DNA of 64,000 nt, from positions 17,628,501-17,692,500 of the forward strand of contig NC_053042.1 of assembly GCF_003473485.1 (NCBI RefSeq), in the 5' to 3' direction. This stretch comes from Medicago truncatula (taxonomy: Eukaryota; Streptophyta; Magnoliopsida; Fabales; Fabaceae). The position numbers and the translations under genes were made by a program. Under the pieces are notes generated by a model that did not search any database, was not told the DNA's origin, and worked only from the letters and a program-made list of their open reading frames with translations. Shown in pieces: positions 1 through 12,540 of this stretch (position 1 is the stretch's first letter; the number at the start of each line of letters is the position of its first letter).

Positions 1-3000
1 TTCTTTGACCTCATTTGTCCTCCCTACTATCCTAGCCTGGATATCTCCACTCGGCATATAGTTGGATACTGCAAAATCCATGGCTCTCAATCACTTACAA
101 GTAGAAACATCACAGTTTCAAGAATAAGTGATATTACATAAACAGCCACATTGGTTATTTATCTAAATTTTTCTAGGACAGTTTGATTTTTTTTTAAAAA
201 GATTTAAACATTTATGCTTGATGATAAAATGTGGTTAGTGATCAAGCTTCCCTGACAACTTCCACCTTTACACTTTTAAACTTTTAAGGAAAAACTATAG
301 CCAACAACTTGCAACAACAATCTGCATATATATCAGGATAAGGTTAAGCTTGCAACTGATTAATTTAAAGTCACAAACCAAATGTATGATCTTATAATTC
401 AATGTCAGAGACTAAAATCTATGCTTCGGTTTGTTAACAGAAAGGATGCAGTTTTTCCAACAAAGTTGAAGGAACTGATGGTTTTGAAGTGTTGTTGACA
501 GGATAACAGTGTATGATACCAGTTTACAATTGATAACAATGTAGCAAACAAAGTTAGTGAAAGTGATAAACTAATAAATATAGTACCTGTAAACAGTTCA
601 AAAGAAGGGGAAAAGGGAAAAAAAAGGGAGTGCCAATAGCAGTGGATGTAAAAAAAATAGCTTGAGATGTAAAAGGGAAAAAAGCTCATAAACATGACAA
701 AGATTTCTGTCTAAAAGAACAAATGAACTAGAGATACAGAGAATAGAAAAACAACAAAAGAACATGGGACTAACAGTCTAACATAGACTCTAAACTTGAC
801 CGGATCCATAATTATCATAAACTGATAAAAGAATGGGTAACACCCATGGAGAGATTCAAAGTCATAATGACCACTGAACTTTAACAAGGGGAAACAAAGT
901 TGTGCATTTTCTATACTACTTAATTGCAATAAGTGATACTTTTTCAATTCAGGTAAGTACAAGCTAGCTCAGACTTTACCTGGCATATTAATTGTACTTG
1001 GAACATTCAGTTTTGAATCGAGATTGCTCTGAGCTAACAAGACTGCCTGGTGGTGATGGTGGTGAATTAAATCATCTTCAACGAAGTGAAAAATATCATT
1101 TAGCACAAAAAAGCCTTTTTCTTGGGGTGCAAGGAAGAATGTCTGCATAAATTTCCTCCTCAGGTTGTCCTTAATTTGCACAGATCCAGAAACCATCACA
1201 ATAGCGCCACCACTCCAAGACTCCAAAGAGTGTGCGGTCTTGATTTCAATTCCAGTGTAACTGAGTGACATAACCAATGTGTGGATTTGCTGCACAGAGA
1301 CAAGTTTTCTCAGTTTCGAGTGAAATGGGGATATGTAATTTACTATTGTTGAATGTGCATAAACAATTGAAGACAACGCCAAGTACCTTCAAACAATTAA
1401 AGACCTAATCAAAAGTATTAAATAGAGAACAGCAATATGAAACTACTTCACCAAGTTGCACATTATTCAAAAAGTAAACAACAACATCAATAACCAAGTC
1501 TTGTCCCACTAAGTGAGGTAAAAGGCTACATGGATCAAACGCTGACATAATGCTCTATCATATACCATATTCCTATCCAACTCAATAATCGCTGGATCTT
1601 TCTTAATAGTTTTTCTAGGTCTTCCTCTGCCTCTAGTGATTCAAAAAGTAGACCTTTTTTCAAAAATGTTCAAGTAAACAATTTATTAAAATATAATCAG
1701 AAAGAATCATTTCGTAAAAGGCTGTAATAATTGTGAACACTACATAATTATATTGGCACAGTACAGTCAATAAATCTAATGTGCATGCATTTGTTTCCTA
1801 ATCATAATTTGTAACCACTTTAAATGCAAAGAGCTGAATTTCTTGAACATCGGTTTTCAAGTGTACGCCACATCACCTGATGCAATCACAATTGACCCCC
1901 CGCAACAACATATACCGCTGAGTAGGGGTGAGCATAATTACTGAACCCGCCCGCAAAACGAGATATCCGAGTAAATTGTGGGTCCATCGAGCGGGTTCAA
2001 ATGGGTCTCAGGTGAAAGAAATCAGTCACACATGGGTTTTGATAGTCGAAATCGGTTCAAAAAATTGGAATGAGCGGTGTCCGAACGCACCCTCTAACAT
2101 TGGTATTCACGTTTCTGCTATACCTATCCGCGCGTGCAGTGTGTGAGCGAGACTATCTCTAAGACTTTATTCTAGTAGTCCACAGTAAACATGTTGTCCA
2201 ATGACTGCTGCACATGCCTAGTCTTTGCTATTGTCTCGTCCCTTTTCTCTTTTAGCTTTTCACATATTTAATTTAATTAATAAAATAAAAAAAAAATCTT
2301 ACACACTATTTTATTATAATAATATGATACATTGATGCCTGAGCTTACCACTACCAGAGAGAAGAAAACAAGAATCTTGTAGAAAAGAAAAACAGAGAAG
2401 AAACAAGCGCCCTGTTGTCAATCCGTTCGCCTATTCTTCTCTATATTTATCTGGATTAATCTTCGCTACTGAGATCTGTAATTGATCCAACCCACCCGTG
2501 CAAAAAGTAAACAACAACATCAATAACCAAGTCTTGTCCCACTAAGTGAGGTAAATGGCTACATGGATCAAACGCTAACATAATGCTCTATCATATACCA
2601 TATTCCTATCCAACTCAATAACCGCTAGATCTTTCTTAATAGTTTCTCTTTTAGTTTTTCTAGGTCTTCCTCTGCCTGTAGTGATTCAAAAAGTAGACCT
2701 TTTTTCAAAGATGTTCAAGTAAACAATTTATTAAAATATAATCAGAAAGAATCATTTCGTAAAAGGCTGTAATAATTGTGAACACTACATAATTATATTG
2801 GCACAGTACAGTCAATAAATCTAATGTGCACGCATTAGTTTCCTAATCATAATTTGTAACCAGTTTAAATGCAAAGAGCTGAATTTCTTGAACAACGGTT
2901 TTCAAGTGTACGCCACATCACCTGATGCAATCACTACCAGAGAGAAGAAAACAAGAATCTTGTAGAAAAGAAAAACAGAGAAGAAACAAGCGCCCTGTTG

Positions 3001-4544
3001 TCAATCCGTTCGCCTATTCTTCTCTATATTTATCTGGATTAATCTTCGCTGCTGAGATCTGTAATTGATCCAACCCACCCGTGCAAACCGACGAACCAAC
3101 ACATCCGAAACCCGACAAAAACCGACATGGGAAATGGACGGGAATGGGTGGCAGTTTGTGCTCGTCGGTTGTTGGTCAGGATGGGATTTCCGGTCCGAAT
3201 CCGGCCAAACCCGACCAGTGCCCTACCCTACCGCTGAGGAAATATTTCAAATAAAATGAAAAGCACAAAACATAATGCTGTAAAGGCCACAACAATCAAT
3301 GGACCATGATGGATCTTAACTACAGCCTAATGATTTGATGCAAACAAAAAAGAAATTCAAGTGACAATGGTTGGTATTTGCATTGCAACTACTGCAATAC
3401 TTGCAACAACCACAATTAAGAACAATGCTCATGAACTGAATGAAACCAACCATTAAACTTTAAAGTCCCGGTTGAAACTCTTCAAATAATAAGTTAGTTG
3501 TATGATCCAACATGTCATCTCTTCCGATTATCAATAGAATAATACACAACAAACAACAAAACTTACGCCACATCAATAAAATCAATTCGAAATCCTCATC
3601 TGACCATAAACACTAAACAACACATGGGCAGCCTGGTGCACTAAAGCAGCATACGCAAGGCCCGGGAAGGGGTCCCAACATATTCACAAAAATTCTATCT
3701 TATCCAACCAACAACATTTATTTCCTACCCACATTCATTAAATTCTTAATCCTTTTCTTAACAACTTAAAAACCAACAAGTAAAGCCCAAAATCATAGAC
3801 GTTTTGAAGAAAACTCACAATCATAGATGTAATATATGAAGCAGTGACACGACACTAAAACATCGACATCAATGATTATTTGAAAAAATATATATAACTG
3901 AATATAATCATACATGTCGGTGGTGTCGTGTTGTTGTCGGAAACTGACACACATCACTGTCCGACACGGATACTACGACATTGAATTACGTCATTTCTAA
4001 CATTATTACTGGCGTCGACGCCTCAGTGTCTATGTCGTGCCAGTGATTCATAGTACCTGACACAGGTCTTCAACCAAAAGTGTAAGCTACCTAGGATGTA
4101 ATCCAAACTTCTCAAATCCAGAATAAAAAGCAACCCATCATTCATTTCAACAAAACCCACACTCCAAAAATCAAACTTTCACACTCACACCACTCCATAT
4201 TCACAACCATTAACATCAAATTCCAGTCACACCCAAAAAAAAATAAAAAAATCACAAAAAAACAGGGATAACATCGAAAAAAACGCATACAAGCATTGCA
4301 GTAGCAGTTTCTCTAGCATTCCCATCAATTCTTAGCATAGTACTAGCATCAGAGTAGAACTGATGAACAAGCTCAGGTTGATTCTGAAGCACATGGTAGT
4401 ACTGACCCACAAAGTAAGTCCCAATCTTCACAAAGAAACGAATTAGGATTAGGGTTTGACGATTGAGAAAGAAATTGAAGAAGAAGAAGAAGAAGAAGAG
4501 TGTACCTGAGCAGCGGTGAGAGGAATGGGAAAAGGTGTAGCCAT
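1..4544 (-). CDS. NTF2-domain (G3BP-like) protein, 5' part, 4 exons, runs off the window
   Basis: Exons read on the minus strand: 4544-4506 (MATPFPIPLTAAQ), 4425-4291, 1289-980 and 68-1 (continues off the edge). All junctions are GT-AG and phases agree (39 nt, 135 nt, 310 nt; the split codon after exon 3 reads through as VSNYMP). The protein shows a full NTF2-like domain: VGQYYHVLQNQPELVHQFY, IEIKTAHSLESW and QTFFLAPQEKGFFVLNDIF, then the start of the acidic linker. Plant G3BP-like proteins carry NTF2 plus a C-terminal RRM and bind RNA in stress granules; the RRM would lie outside the window, so the full architecture is inferred. The second intron is about 3 kb and holds a rearranged hAT element. 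A GAA repeat at 4477-4500 gives the pyrimidine tract of intron 1. Start chosen because it opens the conserved NTF2 N-terminus right after a CT-rich leader. Confidence 0.88.
1478..1637 (-). mobile_element. RTE-type LINE 3' fragment
   Basis: The minus strand encodes an RGRPRKT-like and MVYDRA-like tail followed by a TTGTTG-type simple end, the usual 3' terminus of plant RTE non-LTR elements. It sits in the NTF2-gene intron and belongs to a 423-bp block (1468-1890) that is copied at 2500-2934. 5' truncated and non-functional. Confidence 0.6.
1923..3230. mobile_element. Non-autonomous hAT element with internal duplication
   Basis: Flanked by a perfect 8-bp target duplication CCGCTGAG (1915-1922 and 3231-3238), the hAT signature. 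Ends are imperfect inverted repeats: TAGGGGTGAGCA on the left, TAGGGTAGGGCA read from the right. Subterminal regions are rich in ACCCG motifs, as usual for hAT MITEs. Inside, a 155-bp segment occurs twice (2349-2503 and 2933-3087) and between the copies lies a copy of sequence found outside the element (1468-1890). No transposase is visible. Confidence 0.7.
2511..2684 (-). mobile_element. RTE-type LINE 3' fragment, second copy
   Basis: Near-identical copy of 1478-1637, carried in the duplicated block 2500-2934. It contains an 11-bp stretch (around 2645-2655) absent from the other copy. It lies inside the hAT element at 1923-3230. Confidence 0.6.
3627..3680. mobile_element. Au-SINE-like fragment
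   Basis: A short stretch with the GGTGCACTAA and GGGAAGGGGTCC blocks typical of Au-type plant SINEs. Both ends are missing. It lies in the long intron of the NTF2-domain gene. Confidence 0.35.
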
Positions 4545-4610
4545 TGATGAAAATGGAAAAACCCTTCAAAACCCTAACGCCGTCAAAATCAGATCCGAAT
4601 TTCAGAGGGT

Positions 4611-4717
4611 AGAGAGAGAGAGAGAGAGAGAGATTTTTGTTTTGTTTGTCTCTCTCTCAGATGATGGATGAAGTTTGTGTTGTGCTACGATGATGCTGTT
4701 TGTGTGCTGTATATATG
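4611..4717 (-). promoter_or_regulatory. Core promoter and CT-repeat 5' UTR of the NTF2-domain gene
   Basis: On the minus strand a CATATATAC TATA-like box (4717-4709) precedes the start codon by about 165 nt. A CT dinucleotide run (4633-4611) then lies in the expected 5' UTR. Pyrimidine-rich leaders of this kind are common in plant housekeeping genes. The transcription start is not shown by the sequence. Confidence 0.45.
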
Positions 4718-4724
4718 CTTCTTT

Positions 4725-5618
4725 TCTCTACTCATTTTCATTTTCATTCAAACAAAAAGTAAATTATAATTTTATTCCATTCAAGTTAATTAATAAATTA
4801 CTAATATCATTTTGAGTACCTTTCAATTTTTTAAATATTTTTTATGATTTTAATTTATAATAGTGTTTAATAATTTTAAGTCACCTCAAAAACAAAAAGA
4901 AAAAATTAGTCAAAAAAAAATATAGTTAAAATAATTCTATAAAAAAATTGTTTAGATAAATTAAACTTCAAAGACTTATTAGTAAAATAAGGACGGATTT
5001 TGAAGATTCAAACATTGTTTCCAAAGGTATTTACAGATCATTTCTCACATTTATAATGGAAATAATTGTAATATAATTTTATTCACATGTTTTATTAGAT
5101 TTCATTATTTTCGTTGGTTTATGTGTGTAGATATATATTTCATATTATTTGTGTCCATGTTTTAAAGAGAAAATATGTTTTGGACTCGAACACTTATATA
5201 TTATTATTATTATTACTAACGAAAAGACAGACACTCACTTACTCGTTTTTCACTTTTATTATTGCATTAACGTTTAAAAATTATGAACGGTGTTTTTCTT
5301 AGGAAATTTTGATTTTGATTAATGTAAAAATATAAATGATTTTTGCTTTTAAATTAAAACAAATCAAACTAACCGAAATTATCTATTTCAATGGCATCAA
5401 CAATATAAAAAGATCTAAATTCTTAATTTTTTTTAATGACACCAACAACAATCTTTGTTATAAAAGAAAAAATTGTTTGAGGGTATAATTGGAGATAACG
5501 AAAAAGTAAATATAAATATACTCATCTAGTTTGTTACATTTTTTAAAGAATAAAAAAAATTGGACATATATATACTCATATCGTGTTATTACACTTTTAT
5601 TTTTATATTTGAATTTAC
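4725..5618. other. Intergenic, AT-rich, no gene seen
   Basis: Sequence upstream of the NTF2-domain gene. Only short unrelated ORFs and A/T runs are present; I see no conserved protein, RNA gene or paired repeat ends. Confidence 0.6.
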
Positions 5619-5632
5619 TCTTATCTATTTAT

Positions 5633-5971
5633 TTTATTTTTAACAAACCAAAATGAGATATATTATTAACTCGCAGGTGAATCACCACGCACAAGACGTG
5701 CAACGAGAGAAACACCGCAAAACAGTTACAAAGTCACCGGTGCCGAATAGTCGAGCACCGCCATAAAACAAATAAACAAAGATGAAATCGTTAAGTAACA
5801 ACACCCATACATAAGAGAGGGTGTCGCCACCAATCATAATAATCATAAACAAAAGAAGGCGAGTGAGCCTTTAACCACGTGAAAGATGTCAGCTTGACTT
5901 TGTCCAAAATGGTAATAGGATCGGATGTCTTGTTGTTGAAGACTTTGTGTTCCTTTCCTTCCAAATTATCA
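5633..5971 (-). mobile_element. L1-type LINE 3' end, 5' truncated, with target duplication
   Basis: A perfect 14-bp direct repeat TCTTATCTATTTAT (5619-5632 and 5972-5985) brackets a segment with a T-rich left end, the A tail on the minus strand. The minus strand shows a run like DKVKLTSFTWLKAHSPSF, resembling the end of plant L1 ORF2 (compare the LINE at 33.9-35.0 kb). Only the last 340 bp inserted, as expected of target-primed reverse transcription that stopped early. Confidence 0.7.
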
Positions 5972-6463
5972 TCTTATCTATTTATATGTGTTATTTGTAT
6001 CAAAAGTTGAGGATAATTTTAAAAATATTTTCTTTATATAGTATAGATTATTATTATTATTATTATTATTATTCATCAAAATTTTATTATTATAAGATTT
6101 TATTATATTACTCCGTCTTTTTGGAACAAATTAACATTTATATTATATATTTTATTTTATATGGTGAATCTATATCAAATTAAATTTGGTGTCAAATCTA
6201 ATTAGATATCTACATAAAAATATTTATTATTTTTTCATAAAAATAAATTTAAGGTAAGGGGATGATGTCTGAGGCAGGGAAAGGTGTTTAGAAAGATTTT
6301 TACATTTATCTTCTTTCAAAAGTATTAGTGAAACGCAACCCAAAAACTTTCGAATTAAATACCTCTCAGTCTTTAAAAGTTAATCACATTTTCAATGTAT
6401 ATAAATTAAATTATTTCCCTTAAAAAACTTAAATTACTTTTTTAGGGATATATATATATATAT

Positions 6464-7287
6464 GAGGAGGGATATTTTGACTGCAAGAGTAAGTTTATAG
6501 ACTTACTCCAAATATCCACCTTTCATCTTATTTTAATCTAATGGTTTAAATGTGAGTTTTAATTGTTAATCATGTGACCATCTTTGTGGATCTAAATACC
6601 TTCTCCAATTATTCTCCCATAATTAATTCTCATAAAACAAATTTCCTTTCTCTCGTAAATGCACTCTTTAAGTTTTTTATTTTATTCTCATAAAACAAAA
6701 TTCCTTTCTCCCTTAATTACTTTTTTTATTTATTTTAACTCTCAGAAAACAACAAAATTTCCTCCTAATGCTTTGTACTCTAACTCACCCAATGGATTTT
6801 GTATACACCCAATTTCTTTGATTGGATAATCATATAAATCAAAATAGGATATAGAGTGATGGCTCTCCGTTTCACTCCAACCTCAATTCTACATGATGGC
6901 TCTCAATCCCATTTTTTTCCTTTTTGATTTAGATTTCAATAAAAAAAATCTTCTCATCCATAGGTTCAAGAGGTGAGAGTGGAAAGCTTACATTTTAATT
7001 TATATTTCAAACTGCAATCTTGCTCTAATGTTGGAGAAAAAGATTAAAAAACACTTTTTGAATTGGCAAAGATGCGCCAAAAAGAAAAGAAAAAATTGGG
7101 GAGGTATTTATTACATTAATTAAAAAGGGAGATTAAATGGAGAAAATATTTCTAAAAATGAGATCCAAAAAGATGGTCACATGATTAACAATTAAAACTC
7201 ACATTTAAACCATTAGATTAAAATAAGATGAAAGGTGGAGATTTGGAGTAAGTCTATAAACTTACTCTTGGAGTCAAAATATCCCTC

Positions 7288-7290
<3 letters not shown>
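6464..7290. mobile_element. Foldback (Mutator-like) element, about 140-bp inverted arms
   Basis: The left arm starts GAGGAGGGATATTTTGACTG and the right arm ends with its complement (TCAAAATATCCCTCCTC). The arms run to about 6600 and from about 7160, with strong matching such as the AGTAAGTTTATAGACTTACT palindrome and the GATGGTCACATGATTAAC block. No coding capacity. It lies in TA-repeat sequence, so target duplication length cannot be read. Confidence 0.65.

Positions 7291-7344
<54 letters not shown>
7291..7344. repeat. (TA)n microsatellite, about 27 units
   Basis: Uninterrupted TA dinucleotide tract between two foldback elements. A short TA tract also precedes the left element (6449-6462), so the tract probably predates the insertion and expanded. 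Confidence 0.95.
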
Positions 7345-7349
<5 letters not shown>

Positions 7350-7351
7350 AA

Positions 7352-8237
7352 GGGGTTTGCTACAATAGACCCACTCATTTTTATGAAGGTCTATTTTAGC
7401 AAGTAGCACCTTTTCGTTTGGACCAAAAGACCCATGTTTTTGTTTTCTGGGAAAACTAAAACTCATGGGTACAAATGTAATTGTCATTTTTTCTTTTCTT
7501 TTTTAATTTATTTTTACGAGAACTCTAAAGGTCCTTCAGTGTCTTTCTTCATTCTCTTCCCTCGTTCTCTTTCTTCATTCTCTTCTCCATTGTTATCCCT
7601 CTTTTTGAATACTACATACATACTCCTTGTATTGCCTTTGAACCTAATTAAATTTCTTTATAAAAAACACCTAATTAAATTAAATGATTGGTAACACAAA
7701 TATGTGATTTGCATCACGACCGTTAGATTGGGAAAAAATTGACCCATGAAAGCCAAGCCAAAACACCAAACATAAATCCCAAGAACAACATCTCACCGTT
7801 GTGGTATAATGCCAAACCATGTTCATAATTTTTACATGCTCACATCAAAGTTCGAATACTAATAGGAAGCATATGACAGTGAAAATCATATGAAATTTTC
7901 TAAAGCTATGATGCATTTCTGAGTTTTTTTTAGATGTGATGACGCATGGAGAAAGGAAGAAAATTATTTTTGATCAGTGAGTAGCACCTGCAACGTTAAT
8001 CATGGCAAGCGATGAGGGAAGAGGGATAGCGGCATAGAGAAGATAACGAAGAGAGAAAACATTCAGTTCTCGTAGAAATAAATTAAAAAAGAAAAGAAAA
8101 AATGACAATTACATTTGTACCCATGAGTTTTAGTTTTCCCAAAAAACAAAAACATGGGTTTTTTGGTCCAAATGAAAAGGTGCTACTTGCTAAAATAGAC
8201 CTTCATAAAAATGAGTGGGTCTATTGTAGCAAACCCC
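7352..8237. mobile_element. Foldback (Mutator-like) element, about 175-bp inverted arms
   Basis: Left end GGGGTTTGCTACAATAGACC, right end its complement. The arms (to about 7525 and from about 8062) match almost base for base. The centre has no conserved coding sequence. Flanking 9-mers (7343-7351 and 8238-8246) agree at 7 of 9 positions, consistent with a worn Mutator-type 9-bp target duplication. Confidence 0.65.
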
Positions 8238-8246
8238 ATATATAAA

Positions 8247-9466
8247 ATAATTGCCTTTTTTTTATTTGCGTGTTTTTCTTTCACAAAGGAACAATTGTCA
8301 TATCTTATTGTCAAAAACTTCTTGTATAGTGTCGTACAAAACTATCATAAAGCCAAAAAAAATTCTTTTTACAAAATTTTGTAGACAAATCTTATTCTCG
8401 AGTTTTGATTTTTTGGTTTAGTATATAAATAGATGAAATGAAAATAGTCATTGGAAACTAACACCCACATAAATGGATGAGTAAATATTGAAATTTTGAT
8501 CACGACATTTGACCTAACTCTTGGGATGATTCATTTTCGATAATTGTAGCATTTCTTTCTTAATATTGAAAGTGAATCACCCTGAGAGTTCAATGATTAT
8601 AGACATGTATGTTTGATAAGGAGCATGTATAAAATCATTTTGAAGCATCTTGCATTAAGGTTGAAGAAAGTTATTTAATCGATTATTTCTTCATGTCAAT
8701 CAATATTTTTCCGATAAGAGAAATCTATGATGAAATTTCGATGGTAAACAAAATAATTGATCTTGCGAAGAGGAGGAAATATCAGTTCTTTTTAGTATAG
8801 ATATATAAACAAGTTGCAACTTTATGTTATGAGTAATACTTTTCTTTTGGGAGTAATAACGAATAATGTTTTCAATTTTCATTTTAAGTAATTGCACTGC
8901 CTATCGATTTAGAATTTAAGGTTATATAATCCAATGAAAGGTAAAACTTTTTGTCTTCGACCTGTTTCTTTACACTATTCTTCATTGTTAAGAAAATTTG
9001 GTAACTGTTTTTATTTAATCTAACTTTTGCAGAAGAACGGTATATATATATTTTCTGATTTTTAATTCTTTGTTTAGTTTTGTGTTGTTGTGGTTATGGA
9101 AACTGATCCCTTACACCAATATTTTAGGTACACAAGAAGATGTGTAAGATTTATGGTTGATGCTTGTTTCACGATCTTCATAAATCACTATGAGTTTTCG
9201 TCATCTATTTTGAAATAAGGATTTTATTGTTCTTTAATTGTTGTTTTGAATTATTTATTATGTTTAAGAATGCGGAGACGAGTTATCTTCCACTAGGAAC
9301 TTTAAACTAGTTTTATTATTGTTATTTTTGAAATGGATACATACCTTAATTGTTGTTTAAGTGTTGTTTAATGAAGTTTTCTCACAAACCTTATTAGAAA
9401 GTAATGCTTTTTTATGCGATCCACCGATGTCTGAAAAAAGTAGTTTGGTATTATAGTATGAGGGAA
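8247..9466. other. Intergenic; degraded repeats related to the duplicated block downstream
   Basis: No gene recognised. Short stretches (ATAAACAAGTTGCAAC near 8806; GCGGAGACGAGTTATCTTCC near 9272; TCACAAACCTTATTA near 9382) recur near 12.73-12.84, 15.54-15.60 and 16.57 kb, so this belongs to the outer edge of the duplicated region. Confidence 0.5.
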
Positions 9467-9475
9467 TAAAAAAAA

Positions 9476-10914
9476 GGGTTAATAGGCTTTTACCCCCCTG
9501 CCATTTGGGGGTCTTTTGGTATACCCCCCTGTCAAAAAAAAACTTGTAGATTCCCCCTTGCCATTAGAAGATTCTTTGGTTTTGAACCCTGATGATATAT
9601 GACTGGACACTTGAGCATATGTGGCACGCTGAGTCAGCCTTTTTTGCTTATGTGGAGTTTTGAGTGTATGATTATTTAATTTTTTTTATTACATGTCACT
9701 TATTTTACTTTTTTATTTATTATTTACAATTAAAAAAGCTTAAAAATATAAGATTTTTTTTTAACTCCCCTCTCTCTCTTCTCCTCCCATCCATCGTATC
9801 TCCCTTCTCATTTTTCTCTTCTCTTCTCTCACCCCCATCTCTTTTCTTCTCTCTGATCTTCTCTTCTCTTCTCCTATATTCTCTCACCCCCATCTCTTTT
9901 CTTCTCTATGTTCTTCTCTTCTATTATCTCGTCCCCCATCTCTTTTTCATTGAATCCCTAATTTTCCCTCTTGTTGAATCTAACCCTATTTGTGAAAGAG
10001 GGAAAATCGATGGATTTGAGGTGAAGAAAGAGGAATTCTGGAATTTTGTTCTTACTAAAAAATAGGGATTCTGGAATTTTGTTCTTGCTCAAAAATAGGG
10101 ATTCTGGAAAGTCGATGGATTTAATGTTTTTTATGAAATTCTGGTATTTTGATGTTGTTGTTGTTGGCTGACTGTTGTGCTGTGCTGTTATGCGTTGTTG
10201 AAGAAAATTGAGGAGATCGATGTGAAAAAAAATTCTTGGTTTGAAAATGTTTGTGAGAGTCACTGTTTCTGCTTGTTGTTGTTGTGGGTTGTTATTGATG
10301 TTGGGTTGATGTTGTGTTTGTTGCTGGAAAAGAGAAGAGGAGATGAGAATTTGGGAAGGAAAAGCGGGAGAATAAGAGGTTTCTAAGAAGATGAATGTTT
10401 TTGATTTGAAGAAGAATAATTTTGTAAGAAGAAGGGTGGCAAAGGAGTGAGTAAGAGAAGAAGAATGAGGGAGTAAGAGAATGGAACGGTGGAGAGAGAG
10501 GAGAGAAAAGAAGATGATTATTATTTTTTTTTTTTTATGTTTTTAGTTATTTAAATTAAGTGTTTTTTCATTAAAAGAAATTTAAATGGAATAAACAAAA
10601 TTGAAAAAGAATTTTGTTAAAAAAAATTGGGATTTTTTAATTAACATTAGGGGTATTTTAGGTATTTCACATCTTTAGTATCATTTATAAAAAAAAATTA
10701 TTATGTGTATGCCACGTGGAATTTTAAAAAAAAAAATCAAAACTAAAAAAATAACACATCAGCGTGCCACATCATCACATTAATCTAGTCAGATGGTTTG
10801 GGGGTGTAAACCAAAGAATCTTCTAATGGCAAGGGGGAATCTACAAGTTTTTTTTTGACAGGGGGGTATACCAAAAAGCCCCCAAATGGCAGGGGGGTAA
10901 AAGCCTATTAACCC
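9476..10914. mobile_element. Mutator-like element with long terminal inverted repeats and 9-bp target duplication
   Basis: Ends start GGGTTAATAGGCTTTTACCC and match over at least 110 bp. Flanked by TAAAAAAAA on both sides (9467-9475 and 10915-10923). The homologous locus at 14.70-14.76 kb lacks the element, confirming its borders. The interior (about 9750-10500) has CT-rich then GA-rich leader-like sequence and a duplicated GGGATTCTGGAATTTTGTTC unit near 10068. No transposase; it could be a gene-fragment carrier, but no source gene is recognised. Confidence 0.8.
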
Positions 10915-10923
10915 TAAAAAAAA

Positions 10924-12540
10924 ACACATACATTCATAGCTGTAATATTTAAGTAACTCACCACATGAGTCATGATTACTACATACCGTATCTAAACTCA
11001 TCAGTGGAATTGTATACCTTGTCTTTTGTTGTTCCAAGAATTTCTATGATATCATTAATTATTTTGTTGTCCATGACATTTTTGCTGCTACTTCCCTGCA
11101 GATTGAGAATCTTCCTCTCAATGGGGGTATACAACATAAAACTGTTTCCAAAACTCAAATGTAAAATATCCAAAAAAAAATATTTTTATGAGTATTTTAA
11201 GCAACTTATTGTAAAATGGTTGGTATAATCGTTATCTACAATTATTAGTGGATATTGATCAAAGAGCTCCCCCACCAGCCTCTTCTGCATCCTCAAGGAT
11301 ATCAATCCAGCCTCTTCTTCATTGGTTTATAATTTTATTTGTGTAGGAGAATTTCAACAATTCTTTTTCTTTTTTTATGCAATACTAATACTAAATTCAT
11401 GTCTTATATACACCACAAAAAATTAAACAAAAATATGTTTTATAATGTTTGGTAGTATATAGTAGACTTCAAGTTTCATCTTCATTTATTCATCATCATT
11501 GATGTCGGCAGCAACCTGCTGCTGAACATAGTCTGCTACACGTATAAGAGGGTAATGAACACATATTGATGAACCAATAAAGCACTTCAATGGCTCCAAC
11601 ACAACATCTGGAGCTATTTGGACATAAAGCGTTGAGGAGAGACCCCATAAACTACGATCCTAGTTTTTTGCTACATTGAGAGCATTGATTGCTCTGTCAT
11701 CAACAATCACCTCATGCATTCCTGTTAACCACTATATATGTTTTCCAGCTTGAAGAAGGAGGTACCACCTTCAACCTTCCCTCTGTTTTTTAACCAGACA
11801 TTCAGACCAGGAAATTTACTTCTAGCCTGAATGGTTAAAAATTGAAGTCATAATTGTATGCGGCCAAAATTATTCCCCGACGACCAAACGTGTCGAGGTC
11901 ACATCCACTTGGGGCTGATATATATAGGGGGCCTCATGCATAAGTGATGTGAATACATCTCCGCCACCACTTCCACTGTTTTTAACAGTCTTCCACTGTT
12001 TTCAACAATATGTCACTAAACGAATAAGAATTTGAACTCATTTTGGAAACCCATCAAGAGCATGTTGAGGATTTGCATGAACATCCGTGGTTGCACCGAT
12101 TCTCCATGCATAATACAAATTCAACACATCTTCTTCAGCTACTATTGGACAAAACTCTTTAGGGATTTCTTCCAACTCATCTTCAGTCAAAACTTTAGGC
12201 ACATGAAATATGTTTTGTTCTGCAACTTGGTGTGCATCTTCAACACGAAGTTAAGAGAAGAGTTTTTCCAACGTGGAAAGAAAGGTGCGGTTCATTTTTT
12301 TCATTGAATCTTGGGTTCATAACTAGAATTGTACCGTCTTCTCTTAGGCAACATGTCATCTTTCCACACAAAGCAACCATGTCAGGGTCATGGTTCCAAC
12401 TGCAGAAGTTTAAAAAATTTCAGTAAAATATCTTTTTTTGTTAATTTGATAAGAAAACAATAAACAAATCATTATTAACCTTTCTTTAATGTTGATTCTT
12501 CAATCTATTTCAAACCTTTTTGTAGTGTTTGGGATCACAA
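10924..12540 (-). pseudogene. Degraded coding-like sequence of unknown family, duplicate 1
   Basis: The minus strand shows protein-like stretches separated by non-coding sequence: ALNVAK followed by TLYVQIAPDVVLEPLKCFIG (about 11510-11700), FHVPKVLTEDELEEIPKEF and LYYAWRIGATTDVHANPQ (about 12040-12210), and ERKILNLQGSSSKNVMDNKI (about 11050-11140). I do not recognise the family. The block has a paralogue at 14.76-15.44 kb. Stops and missing joins suggest a pseudogene. Confidence 0.4.

Noticed and set aside
1917-2146. 72-codon plus-strand frame in the NTF2-gene intron
   Set aside because: It lies in the ACCCG-rich subterminal part of a hAT element; no protein similarity.
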